Assembly: GCF_964204645.1 (NCBI RefSeq)
Contig: NC_134029.1
Coordinates: forward strand, 14,868,850 to 14,932,849
Origin: Tubulanus polymorphus
Lineage: Eukaryota; Nemertea; Palaeonemertea; Tubulaniformes; Tubulanidae
Length of the DNA: 64,000 nucleotides
Reading direction: 5' to 3'
The notes below the pieces were generated by a model that saw nothing but the letters and a program-made list of their open reading frames with translations, did not search any database and was not told where the DNA came from. Below, piece after piece: positions 21,952 to 30,890 of the stretch. Position 1 is the first letter of the stretch. Each line of letters starts with the position of its first letter. Both the position numbers and the translations under genes were made by a program.

Positions 21952-22707
21952 GTAGAATTAAAAGAATACAGAATATTTGTTGATTCTAGAAAACTTACAA
22001 ATTATAAATCAGATAATTTACTAGTACAATTAGATAGAGAATTTAAGAATTGTGTAGATTTAAAATTAGTTAATATAAGTTTATGTAACTCATTTTACAA
22101 TATATCGGATAAAAGTCTAGAACATTTAATTTTTTCAATCTTTTACAATAAAAGGAATAAATGTTTTTTTATATATTTAAAACCAGGATTATATAATTTA
22201 GATACATTAACACAAGAAATTAATAGAAAAGCTCGAGCTAAATTAGGAAGTGATTCCGGATTTAGTATTAGAATTTTAAAAAGTGATAGTTCTAATAAAA
22301 TAAAGATTAGGTTAGCTAATGACGAACAATTTAAATTTACAGTAAGAAAACCTTTAGGTAAACTGTTAGGAATTAACCCAGATATTGTTACAGCATACGC
22401 AGAAGGTAGATCAAACTTAATACCTTTTACACATTTTTATATTTATTGCAATTTGATTGACCCAACAAAAACATTTGAAGCAACTAAAGATACAATTTGT
22501 AATTCTGGTTTATTAAATATTTTACCATTAAAAAATGTCAAACAATTTGGAACTCAAATAAATTATAATTTAACTGAATGTGATTTCAAACCTTGTATTC
22601 CACATTTCAATAATTTTAAATTAGAAATAAGAAATCATAATGGATATTTAATTGATTTGTATAACTTTCCTGTAATTTATGAATTAGTTATAAGATGTAA
22701 AGAGTAA
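21949..22707 (+). CDS. probable Maverick minor capsid (penton) protein
   Basis: A 252-codon frame opening at GTG because the expected ATG of the start motif is missing. The layout fits Maverick penton proteins: an N-terminal YRIFVDSRKLTN segment, a FKNCVDLKLVNISLCNSFYNI strand region (quoted in part: VDLKLVNISLCNSFYNI), then FIYLKPGLYNLDTLTQEIN, the 'PGxYxxxxLxxEIN' pattern seen in single-jelly-roll minor capsid proteins of polinton-like viruses. Length (~250 aa) is right. No membrane segment. It precedes the small membrane proteins and lies 4.4 kb upstream of MCP. The assignment rests on pattern and length; a structure prediction would be decisive. Whether it is translated is uncertain because of the start. 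Confidence 0.6.
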   Translation: MVELKEYRIFVDSRKLTNYKSDNLLVQLDREFKNCVDLKLVNISLCNSFYNISDKSLEHLIFSIFYNKRNKCFFIYLKPGLYNLDTLTQEINRKARAKLGSDSGFSIRILKSDSSNKIKIRLANDEQFKFTVRKPLGKLLGINPDIVTAYAEGRSNLIPFTHFYIYCNLIDPTKTFEATKDTICNSGLLNILPLKNVKQFGTQINYNLTECDFKPCIPHFNNFKLEIRNHNGYLIDLYNFPVIYELVIRCKE

Positions 22708-22726
22708 TTTTTTCATTATATAAATG
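22705..22726 (+). promoter_or_regulatory. shared start motif before ORF 22724
   Basis: TAATTTTTT, CA, TTATATAAATG. It overlaps the TAA stop of the preceding penton frame (22705-22707), so gene end and promoter share bases. Confidence 0.75.
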
Positions 22727-23080
22727 AATATAACTGTTGGACCGAGTATATGTTTTGGGTTTGATTTTAAACGTGAGAAAGAAATGAAATTTAATATGAA
22801 TGATGTAATTACACATATCAAAAATATTGCATTTTCTAATGAAACAACATTTGAGTATGAAACAACAATAGATAAAGAAACTTTAAATGTAGAAAAGATT
22901 ACTAATTTAATTAGAGAATCTTTAAGATTTTATGAATTAGATGAAGATTTTATCATCGATGATATTAAAAAAGTAATAATTGAAATATATGATAATCATA
23001 AAACTAGTAATGAAATAAATGTTGAATTAATCATAAATAAGTTAACTAAATATTTTGAAGATAGTAATTTTTTTGATTAA
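22724..23080 (+). CDS. small Maverick protein of unknown function (118 aa)
   Basis: Starts at the ATG of a shared start motif. The protein is acidic and predicted largely helical, with no membrane segment, cysteine cluster or recognised motif. Its C-terminal codons (DSNFFD and stop) are written in the T-run of the next start motif at 23065, so its end overlaps the next gene's promoter. I do not recognise a family. Confidence 0.65.
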   Translation: MNITVGPSICFGFDFKREKEMKFNMNDVITHIKNIAFSNETTFEYETTIDKETLNVEKITNLIRESLRFYELDEDFIIDDIKKVIIEIYDNHKTSNEINVELIINKLTKYFEDSNFFD

Positions 23081-23086
23081 TAAATT
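23065..23086 (+). promoter_or_regulatory. shared start motif with ATG changed to ATT
   Basis: TAATTTTTTT, GA, TTAATAAATT: all motif elements are present, but the final G of ATG is T. The reading frame behind it is open and hydrophobic, suggesting a start lost by one substitution. Confidence 0.65.
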
Positions 23087-23281
23087 AGTGATAATAAGTG
23101 GATAATAACTGGATTATATAATGGAGCATTACTATCAGTTGGAACTGTTGGTTATTCAATGGTATTAAAAAAAGTATTCAAAATGGGAAGTGTTAATGTT
23201 GATAGATTAACATTAGCAGTTACTTTATCTAATTTAACTATTGATTATTTAGAAACACAGAAATATATTCCTCCCATATAA
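23084..23281 (+). pseudogene. small hydrophobic Maverick protein, start codon lost (65 codons)
   Basis: Behind the damaged start motif an open frame of 65 codons runs to TAA at 23279-23281. It begins ISDNKWIITGLYNGALLSVG and contains one likely membrane segment (GALLSVGTVGYSMVL) followed by a basic KKVFKMG segment. Position among other small membrane-protein genes and the motif placement support a real gene whose ATG became ATT. No intact ATG opens this frame near the start. Family not recognised. Confidence 0.5.
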
Positions 23282-23286
23282 ATACA

Positions 23287-23308
23287 TAATTTTTTTGCTA
23301 AATAAATG
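23287..23308 (+). promoter_or_regulatory. shared start motif before ORF 23306
   Basis: TAATTTTTTT, GC, TAAATAAATG, immediately after the stop of the preceding small gene. Confidence 0.75.
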
Positions 23309-23728
23309 GCTTCTGCAATTATAACTATTATAGGATCTGCAATTGTTAACGCTTTGGCATTTACTGGTGGTGGTTATTTATTTAAACATATTGATAAAAA
23401 TAGTTCATTAGGAGAACAAAGAAGACATAACTTAGCGTTAGAGAAATATAATAAAGCTGCAGAAGAATATAGAGAAAAGAGGCAAAACTATATGGATTAC
23501 ATCAATAAAGAATTATATGATCAGAAGATTTCACATAGAGATTTTCAATCAGTTGATGATGCAATGAGTTTATATAACGCGGTAACCAATAAAGAAAAAT
23601 TACATCTATACAAACCTAAATTATCAGATTATTATACCCCGAGTAAAGAACAACAGAAATATGAAATAATATGGATTTTAGGTGGAACTTTTATTGTTAT
23701 ATTTGTAGCATATAAATTTACTAATTAG
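23306..23728 (+). CDS. conserved Maverick membrane protein (140 aa)
   Basis: ATG in the shared start motif. A small-residue-rich hydrophobic N-terminus (AIITIIGSAIVNALAFTGGG) is followed by a charged helical middle (LALEKYNKAAEEYREKRQNY), a KLSDYYTPS segment, and a C-terminal membrane segment (IIWILGGTFIVIFVAYKF). From memory this architecture recurs as an unassigned ORF in Maverick elements of other animals. Role unknown; a virion or membrane protein is inferred from two hydrophobic ends and position in the structural gene cluster. Frame intact. Confidence 0.75.
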   Translation: MASAIITIIGSAIVNALAFTGGGYLFKHIDKNSSLGEQRRHNLALEKYNKAAEEYREKRQNYMDYINKELYDQKISHRDFQSVDDAMSLYNAVTNKEKLHLYKPKLSDYYTPSKEQQKYEIIWILGGTFIVIFVAYKFTN

Positions 23729-23751
23729 TAATTTTTTTTGCTAAATAAATG
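23729..23751 (+). promoter_or_regulatory. shared start motif before ORF 23749
   Basis: TAATTTTTTTT, GC, TAAATAAATG, starting one base after the stop of the preceding gene. Confidence 0.75.
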
Positions 23752-24183
23752 GAAGATAAAGTTGATAGTATTGATATTATTCCTCATGATATAAATAAAA
23801 CTAAATTAAAAACATATTTAGAAAAAGAAATATTAGAATTTGAAAGTGACTTAAAAGTTAAAAAGAAAAAATATCTAAAAAGTAAAATTATATATTATTT
23901 GATTATAAGTGGTTCGGTTACAATTAGTTCTGTAATAACATTTCTAGCAATATTCAGTCCATTAACACCTTTAGCTATATCAATTGGTGTGTTAGGATTA
24001 AGTTCAAGTGTTTTAACCGGTATAAGTTCAAAATTAAATATAAAAAGTAATAAAGAAAAAATTAAAACTAATATAAAAGAAATTAATAAATTAAAGAACA
24101 CACTAGATTATATAATAAGTTTAAATGGCCATATAACAGTTGAAGAACAAGATAAATTATTAAAAGAATTAATAAATTATTAA
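23749..24183 (+). CDS. Maverick membrane protein with flanking coiled-coil segments (144 aa)
   Basis: ATG in the shared start motif. A charged N-terminal helix (LEKEILEFESDLKVKKKKY) leads into a long hydrophobic region likely to form two membrane passes (IIYYLIISGSVTISSVITFL and PLAISIGVLGLSSSVLTGI), followed by a second charged helix. Its TAA stop is the first three bases of the next start motif. No family recognised beyond the general pattern of small Maverick membrane proteins. Confidence 0.7.
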   Translation: MEDKVDSIDIIPHDINKTKLKTYLEKEILEFESDLKVKKKKYLKSKIIYYLIISGSVTISSVITFLAIFSPLTPLAISIGVLGLSSSVLTGISSKLNIKSNKEKIKTNIKEINKLKNTLDYIISLNGHITVEEQDKLLKELINY

Positions 24184-24202
24184 TTTTTTAATTATATAAA
24201 TG
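24181..24202 (+). promoter_or_regulatory. shared start motif before ORF 24200
   Basis: TAATTTTTTA, AT, TATATAAATG. The leading TAA is the stop codon of the preceding gene. Confidence 0.75.
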
Positions 24203-25603
24203 GTAGATAGTTTTCCAAAAGCTTTCCAATATAATAAATCAATTAAATATAATATTCCAGCAATAGATTTTAATAAAGATATTACATATAGAAATGAAGT
24301 TTTAGATTCATTAACTAATTTAGAAATTTATGTTACTGAAACTAACAATTTTAATGCAAAGATGGAAAATATATTTCATGTTTATTTAATTGATTTTAAA
24401 AAATTGAAAGATGAAAAACAATGGTTATTAAAATCTAATATGAGGTATTGGCAGAACCAATTAAATTTTGCTGTTTATTGTGCAACAACAGGTTGTGGAA
24501 TTAGTTGGAATGATCATTTGAATAATTCTAAATATAAATTAATTCAAAGTTTATTTAGATTTCATACATACTTTCAAATCAGAATAATATTAAATGAATT
24601 AGAGTGCGCTTTACCAGGATCAAGATATTTTAAAGAATTAGATAATAATATTAATTTATCTAAGTTTTATAAAATTTGCAATGAATTTAATATAGATATA
24701 AATAATTCTGATTTTAGAACAAAAATTGGAACAATAAGATCACTTCCTTGCCCTAAAAAGGTTGCAGAATATTGTGCACTTCCCATACCATCTAATAGTT
24801 TTTATAATATCTATAATAATAAATTAGGTTATGGTAAAATAGAAACTAAGGATTTAGAAACATTAAATTTCAATAAATTACCGAAATCTTATGATAATTT
24901 AAAACAATAATGGTTGGGTTTATTTTATTTTAGAAAATAGTGAAGGTTTTACTAAATCAGGTATAGAAAGAATAAATCAATCTATTAGAACTTATTTGAT
25001 TTGTATTCTAGGATCACAAGTTGAAACAAGATCACCGATAATTGGAAATTTGAATACATCATTCGATACACAAAAACAATTTAAAGTATTATTTGAAGAT
25101 TCCATACATAATGATAAAAATAGATCGATTCCAGAAAACATATAGATATCAAAATTATTTAGATAAATCACATATTAGATTAAATTATTGTATAGGCCCT
25201 AATCTATTAATTATTTCTAATGATTTAGTATTAAAGATGGGAAATATAATTGGTTATAATAATCTAATTAAAACTGCGACAATAAATAATTCATTTGGAT
25301 TAAATGATATAAATAAAAAGATTATAACTGCTCCAAAATTAATGGAAGGTGAAAAAAATAAAAAACATTCAATCAACAGAAACTAAAACTAAGAATATTA
25401 AATTGGATAATGATTCCAAAATAAAAAATTACAATACTGCAGAAAATGGTGCCGTCCGGCACCCACACGGTGATATTAAAACTGATAATATTCAACATGA
25501 TATAATTAAAACTGATAATGACAATAAATTACATGAAAATACTAAATTAGCTTTAACTTGTATAGGAATTGTTATAGGAGGAATATTATATTTTAAATTT
25601 TAA
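24200..25603 (+). pseudogene. large conserved Maverick protein with C-terminal membrane anchor, frameshifted
   Basis: The first 236 codons are open and contain RYWQNQLNFAVYCATTGCGI, LFRFHTYFQIR and ALPGSRY, patterns I recall from a conserved, unassigned Maverick ORF. The frame breaks at a TAA (24908-24910). Coding character resumes in another frame (WVYFILENSEGFTKSGIERI, SIRTYLICILGSQVETRSPI), shifts again near 25120-25140 into the 25093 frame (GPNLLIISNDLVLKMG), and again in the A-run near 25350 into the 25349 frame. The last piece ends with LALTCIGIVIGGILYFKF, a single membrane anchor. Together this is about 467 codons with three frameshifts. Function unknown; virion association is inferred from position between membrane proteins and MCP. 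Confidence 0.7.
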
Positions 25604-25622
25604 TTTTTTTATTATATAAATG
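25601..25622 (+). promoter_or_regulatory. shared start motif before ORF 25620
   Basis: TAATTTTTTT, AT, TATATAAATG. Its TAA is the stop codon of the preceding frame (25601-25603). Confidence 0.75.
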
Positions 25623-27074
25623 GATGTAGAAGGTGGAGAAGATATTGGAATGGATCCTTTTGATGAACCTGGTATAACTGATGAACAACCACCTGATTTT
25701 GATGAAACAACTTTTAATGATGGTAATGAGCCAGAATATAATAATAATTTAAATATGCCTGATTATATTAGAAATGCAGAATCACAATTAAATCCTGAAA
25801 ATTTAGACCCAGGTTTAGTAAAACAAGATTTAGATAATTTAAACAAAATAGCTAAATTAGAAGATATAATTAAAAAATCTAAACTTAACATAAATGATGA
25901 AGACGTTGGACCTTTAGTAGATAAATTAAGATTTTTAGATAATGGTAAATGTTATTATCATTTGAAAGGTGATTATTATATTGATATCACTTATAAACGT
26001 GAAAAGAAAATATTATCAGAATCAACTTTAGAAAAATTAGAACCAGATAGAATTAAAAGAATAAGTAATAGTAATGAAATAACTGATGTTACACAAAAAG
26101 AAAGAGATGATAATATAGACGTATTTAAACAAAGAATTAATGAATTATTTGAAATAATCAAAAAGAAATCAGAAACAGAAACAACTTCTGAACAGAATAT
26201 AACTTCCAAAAATAGTAAACTTAAATCAAATAAAGTTCCAATTGAAAAACTTTTACCGAATGGATTAATTGATGCAACAGATCAAGAATTAGAAGATTTA
26301 GATATATTTTCTGATAAAGCAATTAGAGAAATTATTAGTATAAGACTTGCATCTAATAAAATTGCGCATGATAAAAGTATAAGAGATTTTAAAATTAGAA
26401 CTTTAGAAAAAGAATTAACTGATAAAAATAAAGAAATAGAACAATTAAAGTCTGATTTAGATCATCAAGTAATTGATGAAATAGAATATAGGCAAAAAGA
26501 ATTACGTTTAGAAAAAGAAAAAGATGATTTAGAATATAACATAGAATTACAAAAAGAAGAAATTAAATTATTATTAAAATCATATGATTATAATATTAAT
26601 AGATTAAAAGTTATTTTTAAAGATTTGTTGATGAAACCAGATTCTGAAATATCATTGAAAGATAGAATAAAATTGTTATTTAAATTAGAAGGAATAACAA
26701 TTCTTTCAATTCTAACAGCTGTAACTATGTTATTTACAACAATTGGTTTAGCAATATCAAATGCTTTGAAATCTACACCTACTCTCAATAAACCGGATAA
26801 ACCCCCGAATGATAATAATTCTATACAAGATAAAGTTAAAGATGGTTTTAAGAAATTAGCAAAATATTTATGGGAACTATCTAAAAAATCTGCTGCAGCT
26901 TTACCTGGAGTTATTGCATCAATTGTTGGTTTTATATTGAAATCTGCTGGGAATATTCTTAACTTTGCTGCTGAACATATTATTTTATTTTTAATCACAG
27001 TTGTAAGTGCTATTATTTTTTGGTTAGTAAATATGATATCAAAAAGATATCAAGAAAAAAATAATAAAGAATAA
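25620..27074 (+). CDS. Maverick coiled-coil/membrane protein (484 aa)
   Basis: Intact frame opening at the shared start motif. Residues 1-60 are acidic and Pro-rich. A long helical, charged middle (roughly residues 160-330, e.g. LEKELTDKNKEIEQLKSDLD) predicts coiled coil. The C-terminal third has a hydrophobic segment (ILSILTAVTMLFTTIGLAI), a Pro-rich linker (LNKPDKPPNDNN), an Ala/Gly-rich helix (KKSAAALPGVIASIVGFIL) and a final membrane segment (IILFLITVVSAIIFWLV). The C-terminal arrangement recurs, as I recall, in an unassigned ORF of many Mavericks. It directly precedes MCP. A membrane-associated structural role is inference. Confidence 0.75.
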   Translation: MDVEGGEDIGMDPFDEPGITDEQPPDFDETTFNDGNEPEYNNNLNMPDYIRNAESQLNPENLDPGLVKQDLDNLNKIAKLEDIIKKSKLNINDEDVGPLVDKLRFLDNGKCYYHLKGDYYIDITYKREKKILSESTLEKLEPDRIKRISNSNEITDVTQKERDDNIDVFKQRINELFEIIKKKSETETTSEQNITSKNSKLKSNKVPIEKLLPNGLIDATDQELEDLDIFSDKAIREIISIRLASNKIAHDKSIRDFKIRTLEKELTDKNKEIEQLKSDLDHQVIDEIEYRQKELRLEKEKDDLEYNIELQKEEIKLLLKSYDYNINRLKVIFKDLLMKPDSEISLKDRIKLLFKLEGITILSILTAVTMLFTTIGLAISNALKSTPTLNKPDKPPNDNNSIQDKVKDGFKKLAKYLWELSKKSAAALPGVIASIVGFILKSAGNILNFAAEHIILFLITVVSAIIFWLVNMISKRYQEKNNKE

Positions 27075-27079
27075 ATAAT

Positions 27080-27101
27080 TAATTTTTTTGTTTAATAAAT
27101 G
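27080..27101 (+). promoter_or_regulatory. shared start motif before MCP
   Basis: TAATTTTTTT, GT, TTAATAAATG; the ATG at 27099-27101 opens the major capsid frame. Confidence 0.75.
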
Positions 27102-28352
27102 AGTGGGAGTTATATAAGTCCTTCTAAGATTTCTAGAATATCTAATGCTATTAAAGCAGAAAGATCACATCGTATAATTACTCATAACCCTTCAAATATT
27201 AATCTGAAATATTAATATGAAACTTTATATGTTAGAATTCCTAGATTAACACAAAATACTTTTTATGTTCCAAATAGTATTTATTTATCAGCCGATATAA
27301 AAGTAACTGGCCATGATAACAATTATGTTGTTGATAATGTTGGAAGATATTTGATTAAAAAATTAACTATAAAGATTGGTCCGGAAACAGTTTTCTCATT
27401 AGATGATTATAATTTATTTATGCATTATAAAGATTTATGGTTAACTAAAGAAAATAGAAATAATATGATATTTCAAGGCATCCAATCGGAAAACCATAAT
27501 AAATTAAGATCAGGAGCTAATGACGCAATAGTAACTCGTGCCACAGATAATTTGATTAAAAAGATTTATGGAAGCAAATATAAAATTCCATTAGATTTTG
27601 AATTGATAAATAATAATGCACCTTTATATAAATACGCAATTCAAGAAGATATTATATTTGAGATAACATTTGCTCCTGTAAATGAAATTGTATTATCTAG
27701 CGTTGTTAAAGATATGAGTTATAAATTATCGAATATATGTTTAGAATATGATACAGTAACTGATGAAAATATTTCAAGTATAATTCAAACTCAATACAAT
27801 CAAGGATTTTCATTATTATATGATTATATTGATAAATTTAAAACTGTAACTATTATTGCAATGATGAAATAATTAATGAGAATATTAACTTCCCAAGAAG
27901 ATCTATTAAAGGTATATTAATATTTTTTACTATTGCAACATTCTAATGGTGCAATAAAGGTAGATAATTATTATAATCCTGAAATAACAAAAGTAGAAAT
28001 AACTATCGAAGGAATAGCAAATAAAATATTTTGCCAAGGAATGAGAATGATAGATCAGTGGCCAGAAATTAGAAAACATTTTATGAATGAAAAAGTAAAA
28101 TCATTTGAAAATTGTAATATTAATCAAATTGATTATTATACCGGCAATAAATATGCATTATGGTTAGATTTTAGAACAACAGAGGATAATTCATTACATG
28201 GTTCTGGAAAAAAACTACAGAACACTAAAGATGGAATACAATTATTCATGAAAAAGAAAAAAGGAAGCTTAAATTTTAAAATGCATATTTATATTATATC
28301 TGACGCGCAATTAAATATTGTAAATTCACAATTAGATAGTATTCAATATTAG
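27099..28352 (+). pseudogene. mcp: Maverick major capsid protein (double jelly roll), broken
   Basis: The frame opens at the shared start motif (MSGSYISPSKISRI) and hits an in-frame TAA at codon 39 (27213-27215), directly before YETLYVRIPRLTQNTFYVP, the conserved N-terminal region of Maverick MCP. The same frame stays open to 27872 with NVGRYLIKKLTIKIG, YNLFMHYKDLWL, IQSENHNKLRSG, YGSKYKIPL and YKLSNICLEYDTV. Frameshifts near 27868 and 27925 move the code to the 27933 frame, which holds IEGIANKIFCQGM, YALWLDFRTTEDNSLHGSG and the C-terminal IYIISDAQLNIVNSQ. Family and order of motifs are clear; about 418 codons in total is somewhat short. As sequenced no full capsid protein can be made. Confidence 0.88.
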
Positions 28353-28363
28353 AAATATAAAGT

Positions 28364-28385
28364 TAAAATTAAGGATATATAAATG
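28364..28385 (+). promoter_or_regulatory. TATATAAATG start motif before integrase (T-run lacking)
   Basis: TAAAATTAAGG then ATATATAAATGG: the core with the ATG is kept, but the T-run seen at most other genes is absent. Confidence 0.55.
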
Positions 28386-29510
28386 GGTGGTAAAAAAACT
28401 CCTAATACTAAAGAACAATATTTAAGAAATTTATATTACAACCCTGAGAGTTCGGTTGCTTATTCTTCTACTTAAAATATATGGCGTAAAGTAAAACAAG
28501 ATAAATTAGATAAGATAATCCCACAAAATTTAGTTAAATATAAAGATATAAATGAATTTATGTTAGAACAACCAACATATACAACACATAAAAAAATTGT
28601 TAGAAAATATAAAACTCGTAAAACTATGGTAAGTTATGTAGATCAACAGTGGCAAGGAGATTTAATTGATATGAAAAATGTTAAGAAAGATAATGATGAT
28701 TATTGGTGGTTATTGAATATAATTGATATTTTTAGTCGTTTTGTATGGAGCTTCCCACTTTATAGAAAAGATGCTGTACAAACATCAAATGTTTTAAGAA
28801 AATTTCTTTCGGATGATAAACTAAAACCAGAAAAAATACAATTTGATGATGGAAAAGAGTTTGATGATTCACTTGTTCATGAACTCTTAGATAATCATAA
28901 TATTGAATATTTTTCAACAAAATCGGATAAAAAAGCAGCAGTTGTTGAACGATTTAATAGAACATTAAGAACAAGAATGTGGAAATATTTTACAGCAAAT
29001 AATACTTTAAAATGGATTGATGTTTTACCAAAATTGATAGAAGGATATAATAATTCTTATCATTCTTCTATTGGAATGAAACCTATTGATGCTAGAAAAC
29101 CTGAAAATGCTGAAATTGTTTGGAATAATTTATATGGAGCATTTCTTGTAGATGATTTTGGTGAACCTAAATTTAAAGTTGGTCAAAATGTTAGAATTTC
29201 TAAGTATAAAAAGATATTTGATAAAGGATACGATCGAAATTTTACTAGAGAAATATATAAAATAAAAAAGGTAATAACAACAAAACCATATGTCTATAAA
29301 TTAGAAGATTTAGATGGTGAAGAAGTTGATGGCTACTTTTACGAAGAAGAATTGAGTTTAACTACCGAAAATCTAGAACAAGAATATAAAATTGAAAAAG
29401 TATTAAAAACAAAAACTATTAAATAAAAAAAATATTCTTTAGTAAAATGGGTTGGATGGCCAGATAAATTCAATGAATGGATATTGTCAAGTAAAATTAA
29501 AAATATATAA
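28383..29510 (+). pseudogene. int: Maverick DDE integrase with C-terminal chromodomain, broken
   Basis: Retrovirus-like integrase that would insert the element. ATG at 28383 opens MGGKKTPNTKEQYLRNLYY; codon 31 is an in-frame TAA (28473-28475). The same frame continues through IWRKVKQDKLDKII to the rve core: WQGDLIDM (D34 of the frame counted from 28560), IQFDDGKEF (D96) and AAVVERFNRTLR (E130), then YNNSYHSSIGMKPIDA. After 29426 the frame stops in an A-run, and VKWVGWPDKFNEWILSSKI, a chromodomain end, follows in another frame to a TAA at 29508-29510 that abuts the next ATG. Both lesions would prevent a complete enzyme. The chromodomain probably influences target choice (family knowledge). Confidence 0.9.
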
Positions 29511-29513
29511 ATG
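29493..29513 (+). promoter_or_regulatory. TATATAAATG start motif before ATPase
   Basis: AAAATTAAAA then ATATATAAATG; the TAA within it is also the stop of the chromodomain frame. T-run absent, as at the integrase. Confidence 0.55.
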
Positions 29514-30119
29514 AATAAGGAATTATTTATATTTGAACCTCATAATATGTTAATTTCTGGTGTATCAAATTGTGGAAAAACTTATTTTATGTTAAATTTA
29601 TTAGAAACTGTTTATGAAAACTATTTTGATAATATAGTATTATTTTGCCCAACATATGAATTTAATCAAACTTATGATAGAAATATTACTAGGAATAATA
29701 AATTTATTATATTAGATCCTAAAACAGTAAAAGAAAACTTAGATAATTGTATTAAAATAGCAATTGATATTTATAAAGGATCAAATACATTATTCATTAT
29801 AGATGATTGCGCAAATTTACATGATTCAAAAGTTAGAGAAAGTGAGTTATGTTATTTAGCTTTCTCCGGGAGACATTTCGGGATAACAACTTGGGTTTTA
29901 AATCAAAAATATAATTCAATTGTTAAAGACTTTAGAGAAAACATTAGATTTCTAGTTTTATTCTACAATAAAGATAGAAAATCGATGAAAAATGCACTTG
30001 AGGAAAATGATATTATTCCACATGATTTACATAATGAATATATGGATAAGTTGAAAAATATTAAAAGATCAAAATTACTATTTAGATTACAACACCCATT
30101 TAAATATGAATTTATTTAG
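29511..30119 (+). CDS. atp: A32-like genome-packaging ATPase (FtsK/HerA superfamily)
   Basis: Intact 202-codon frame. Walker A is SGVSNCGKTYF (G17 to T24), and Walker B is TLFIIDDCA (about residues 91-99). The LAFSGRHFGITTWVLNQKY segment fits the sensor region that follows Walker B in Maverick and NCLDV A32-type ATPases. Length is close to the usual ~200-230. Such ATPases drive genome packaging into the capsid (family knowledge). Its presence with MCP and a probable penton supports a virus-like lifestyle in the ancestor of this copy. The TAA of the upstream integrase directly abuts its ATG. Confidence 0.92.
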   Translation: MNKELFIFEPHNMLISGVSNCGKTYFMLNLLETVYENYFDNIVLFCPTYEFNQTYDRNITRNNKFIILDPKTVKENLDNCIKIAIDIYKGSNTLFIIDDCANLHDSKVRESELCYLAFSGRHFGITTWVLNQKYNSIVKDFRENIRFLVLFYNKDRKSMKNALEENDIIPHDLHNEYMDKLKNIKRSKLLFRLQHPFKYEFI

Positions 30120-30265
30120 ATTCAATTAGTTTGTTAATCTAGTTGAATTCTAGTTATTGGTAGTTGTAACAAAAATCAAATAGATTTAACAATATTTTAA
30201 CTAGCTTGTTAATCTAGTTGAATTCTAGTTACATTCTAGTTGAATTCTAGTTGCAACATCACAAC
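30120..30265 (+). repeat. intergenic array of CTAGTTGAATTCTAGTT direct repeats
   Basis: This is one of the few non-coding gaps in the element. CTAGTTGAATTCTAGTT occurs at least three times (near 30139, 30216 and 30237) with TCTAGTT half-copies between. The unit is partly self-complementary (CTAG...GAATTC...CTAG), so local hairpins are possible. Function unknown; termination, replication or recombination are all speculation. Confidence 0.65.
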
Positions 30266-30287
30266 TAATTTTTTTGTTATATAAATG
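30266..30287 (+). promoter_or_regulatory. shared start motif before ORF 30285
   Basis: TAATTTTTTT, GT, TATATAAATG; ATG at 30285-30287. Confidence 0.75.
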
Positions 30288-30890
30288 GTAGGTGAAAAGA
30301 AAATAAAATCTAAAAATGGTGATGTTCCAATTGATAAAACTTTAGATGATTTAGGAATAACAGAAAACAAATTAACTCCAGATAATTGTGCTTTAAATAA
30401 TGTTACAACAAATAATAATTATGAATATTATCTTTATTGCAAACATCAATTAGAAATATTAATAGCATCTGGAAAATGTAAAAAATTTGTCGATAAAAAT
30501 TTAACTTATAATGAATTAGATACAATGAAATCAGTTGAAATTATTAGATTATTTAAGATTTATGAAGCCGCGAGAACAGCTAAAATTAAAGACGCGATAT
30601 CAGAAAATGTAGTAAAAGGTTATAGTAAATTATGTAATTATATACTACCAATTGAAGATGAAAATAGATTATATTCCGATTTAAAAAATTATTATTTAGT
30701 TATGACTGAATTAAATAAATGGATTGGATATTTATCGTTTCAATTAGGAGGATTTATGACATTATTATCAACTGGGGTTATAACATTTTCAAATATTGAA
30801 AGTAAAAATATTTCTATAATAAATGAGCGAGGTGAAAGAAGTGAAGGAATTAACTGTGAAGAAAAAACCGAGAACTCAGAAACAAATTGA
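30285..30890 (+). CDS. conserved Maverick protein of unknown function (201 aa)
   Basis: Intact frame at the shared start motif. The middle has VKGYSKLCNYILPIEDENRL and the C-terminal part WIGYLSFQLGGFMTLLSTGV, a pattern I recall from an unassigned Maverick ORF. No catalytic motif is visible; one hydrophobic segment (GGFMTLLSTGVITF) may be membrane-associated or core. Its last 23 codons overlap, in another frame, the start of the next ORF at 30823. Confidence 0.65.
   Translation: MVGEKKIKSKNGDVPIDKTLDDLGITENKLTPDNCALNNVTTNNNYEYYLYCKHQLEILIASGKCKKFVDKNLTYNELDTMKSVEIIRLFKIYEAARTAKIKDAISENVVKGYSKLCNYILPIEDENRLYSDLKNYYLVMTELNKWIGYLSFQLGGFMTLLSTGVITFSNIESKNISIINERGERSEGINCEEKTENSETN

Noticed and set aside
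26588-26998. 136-codon minus-strand frame opposite the 484-aa Maverick protein
   Set aside because: Antisense shadow of an intact coding frame with no start motif.
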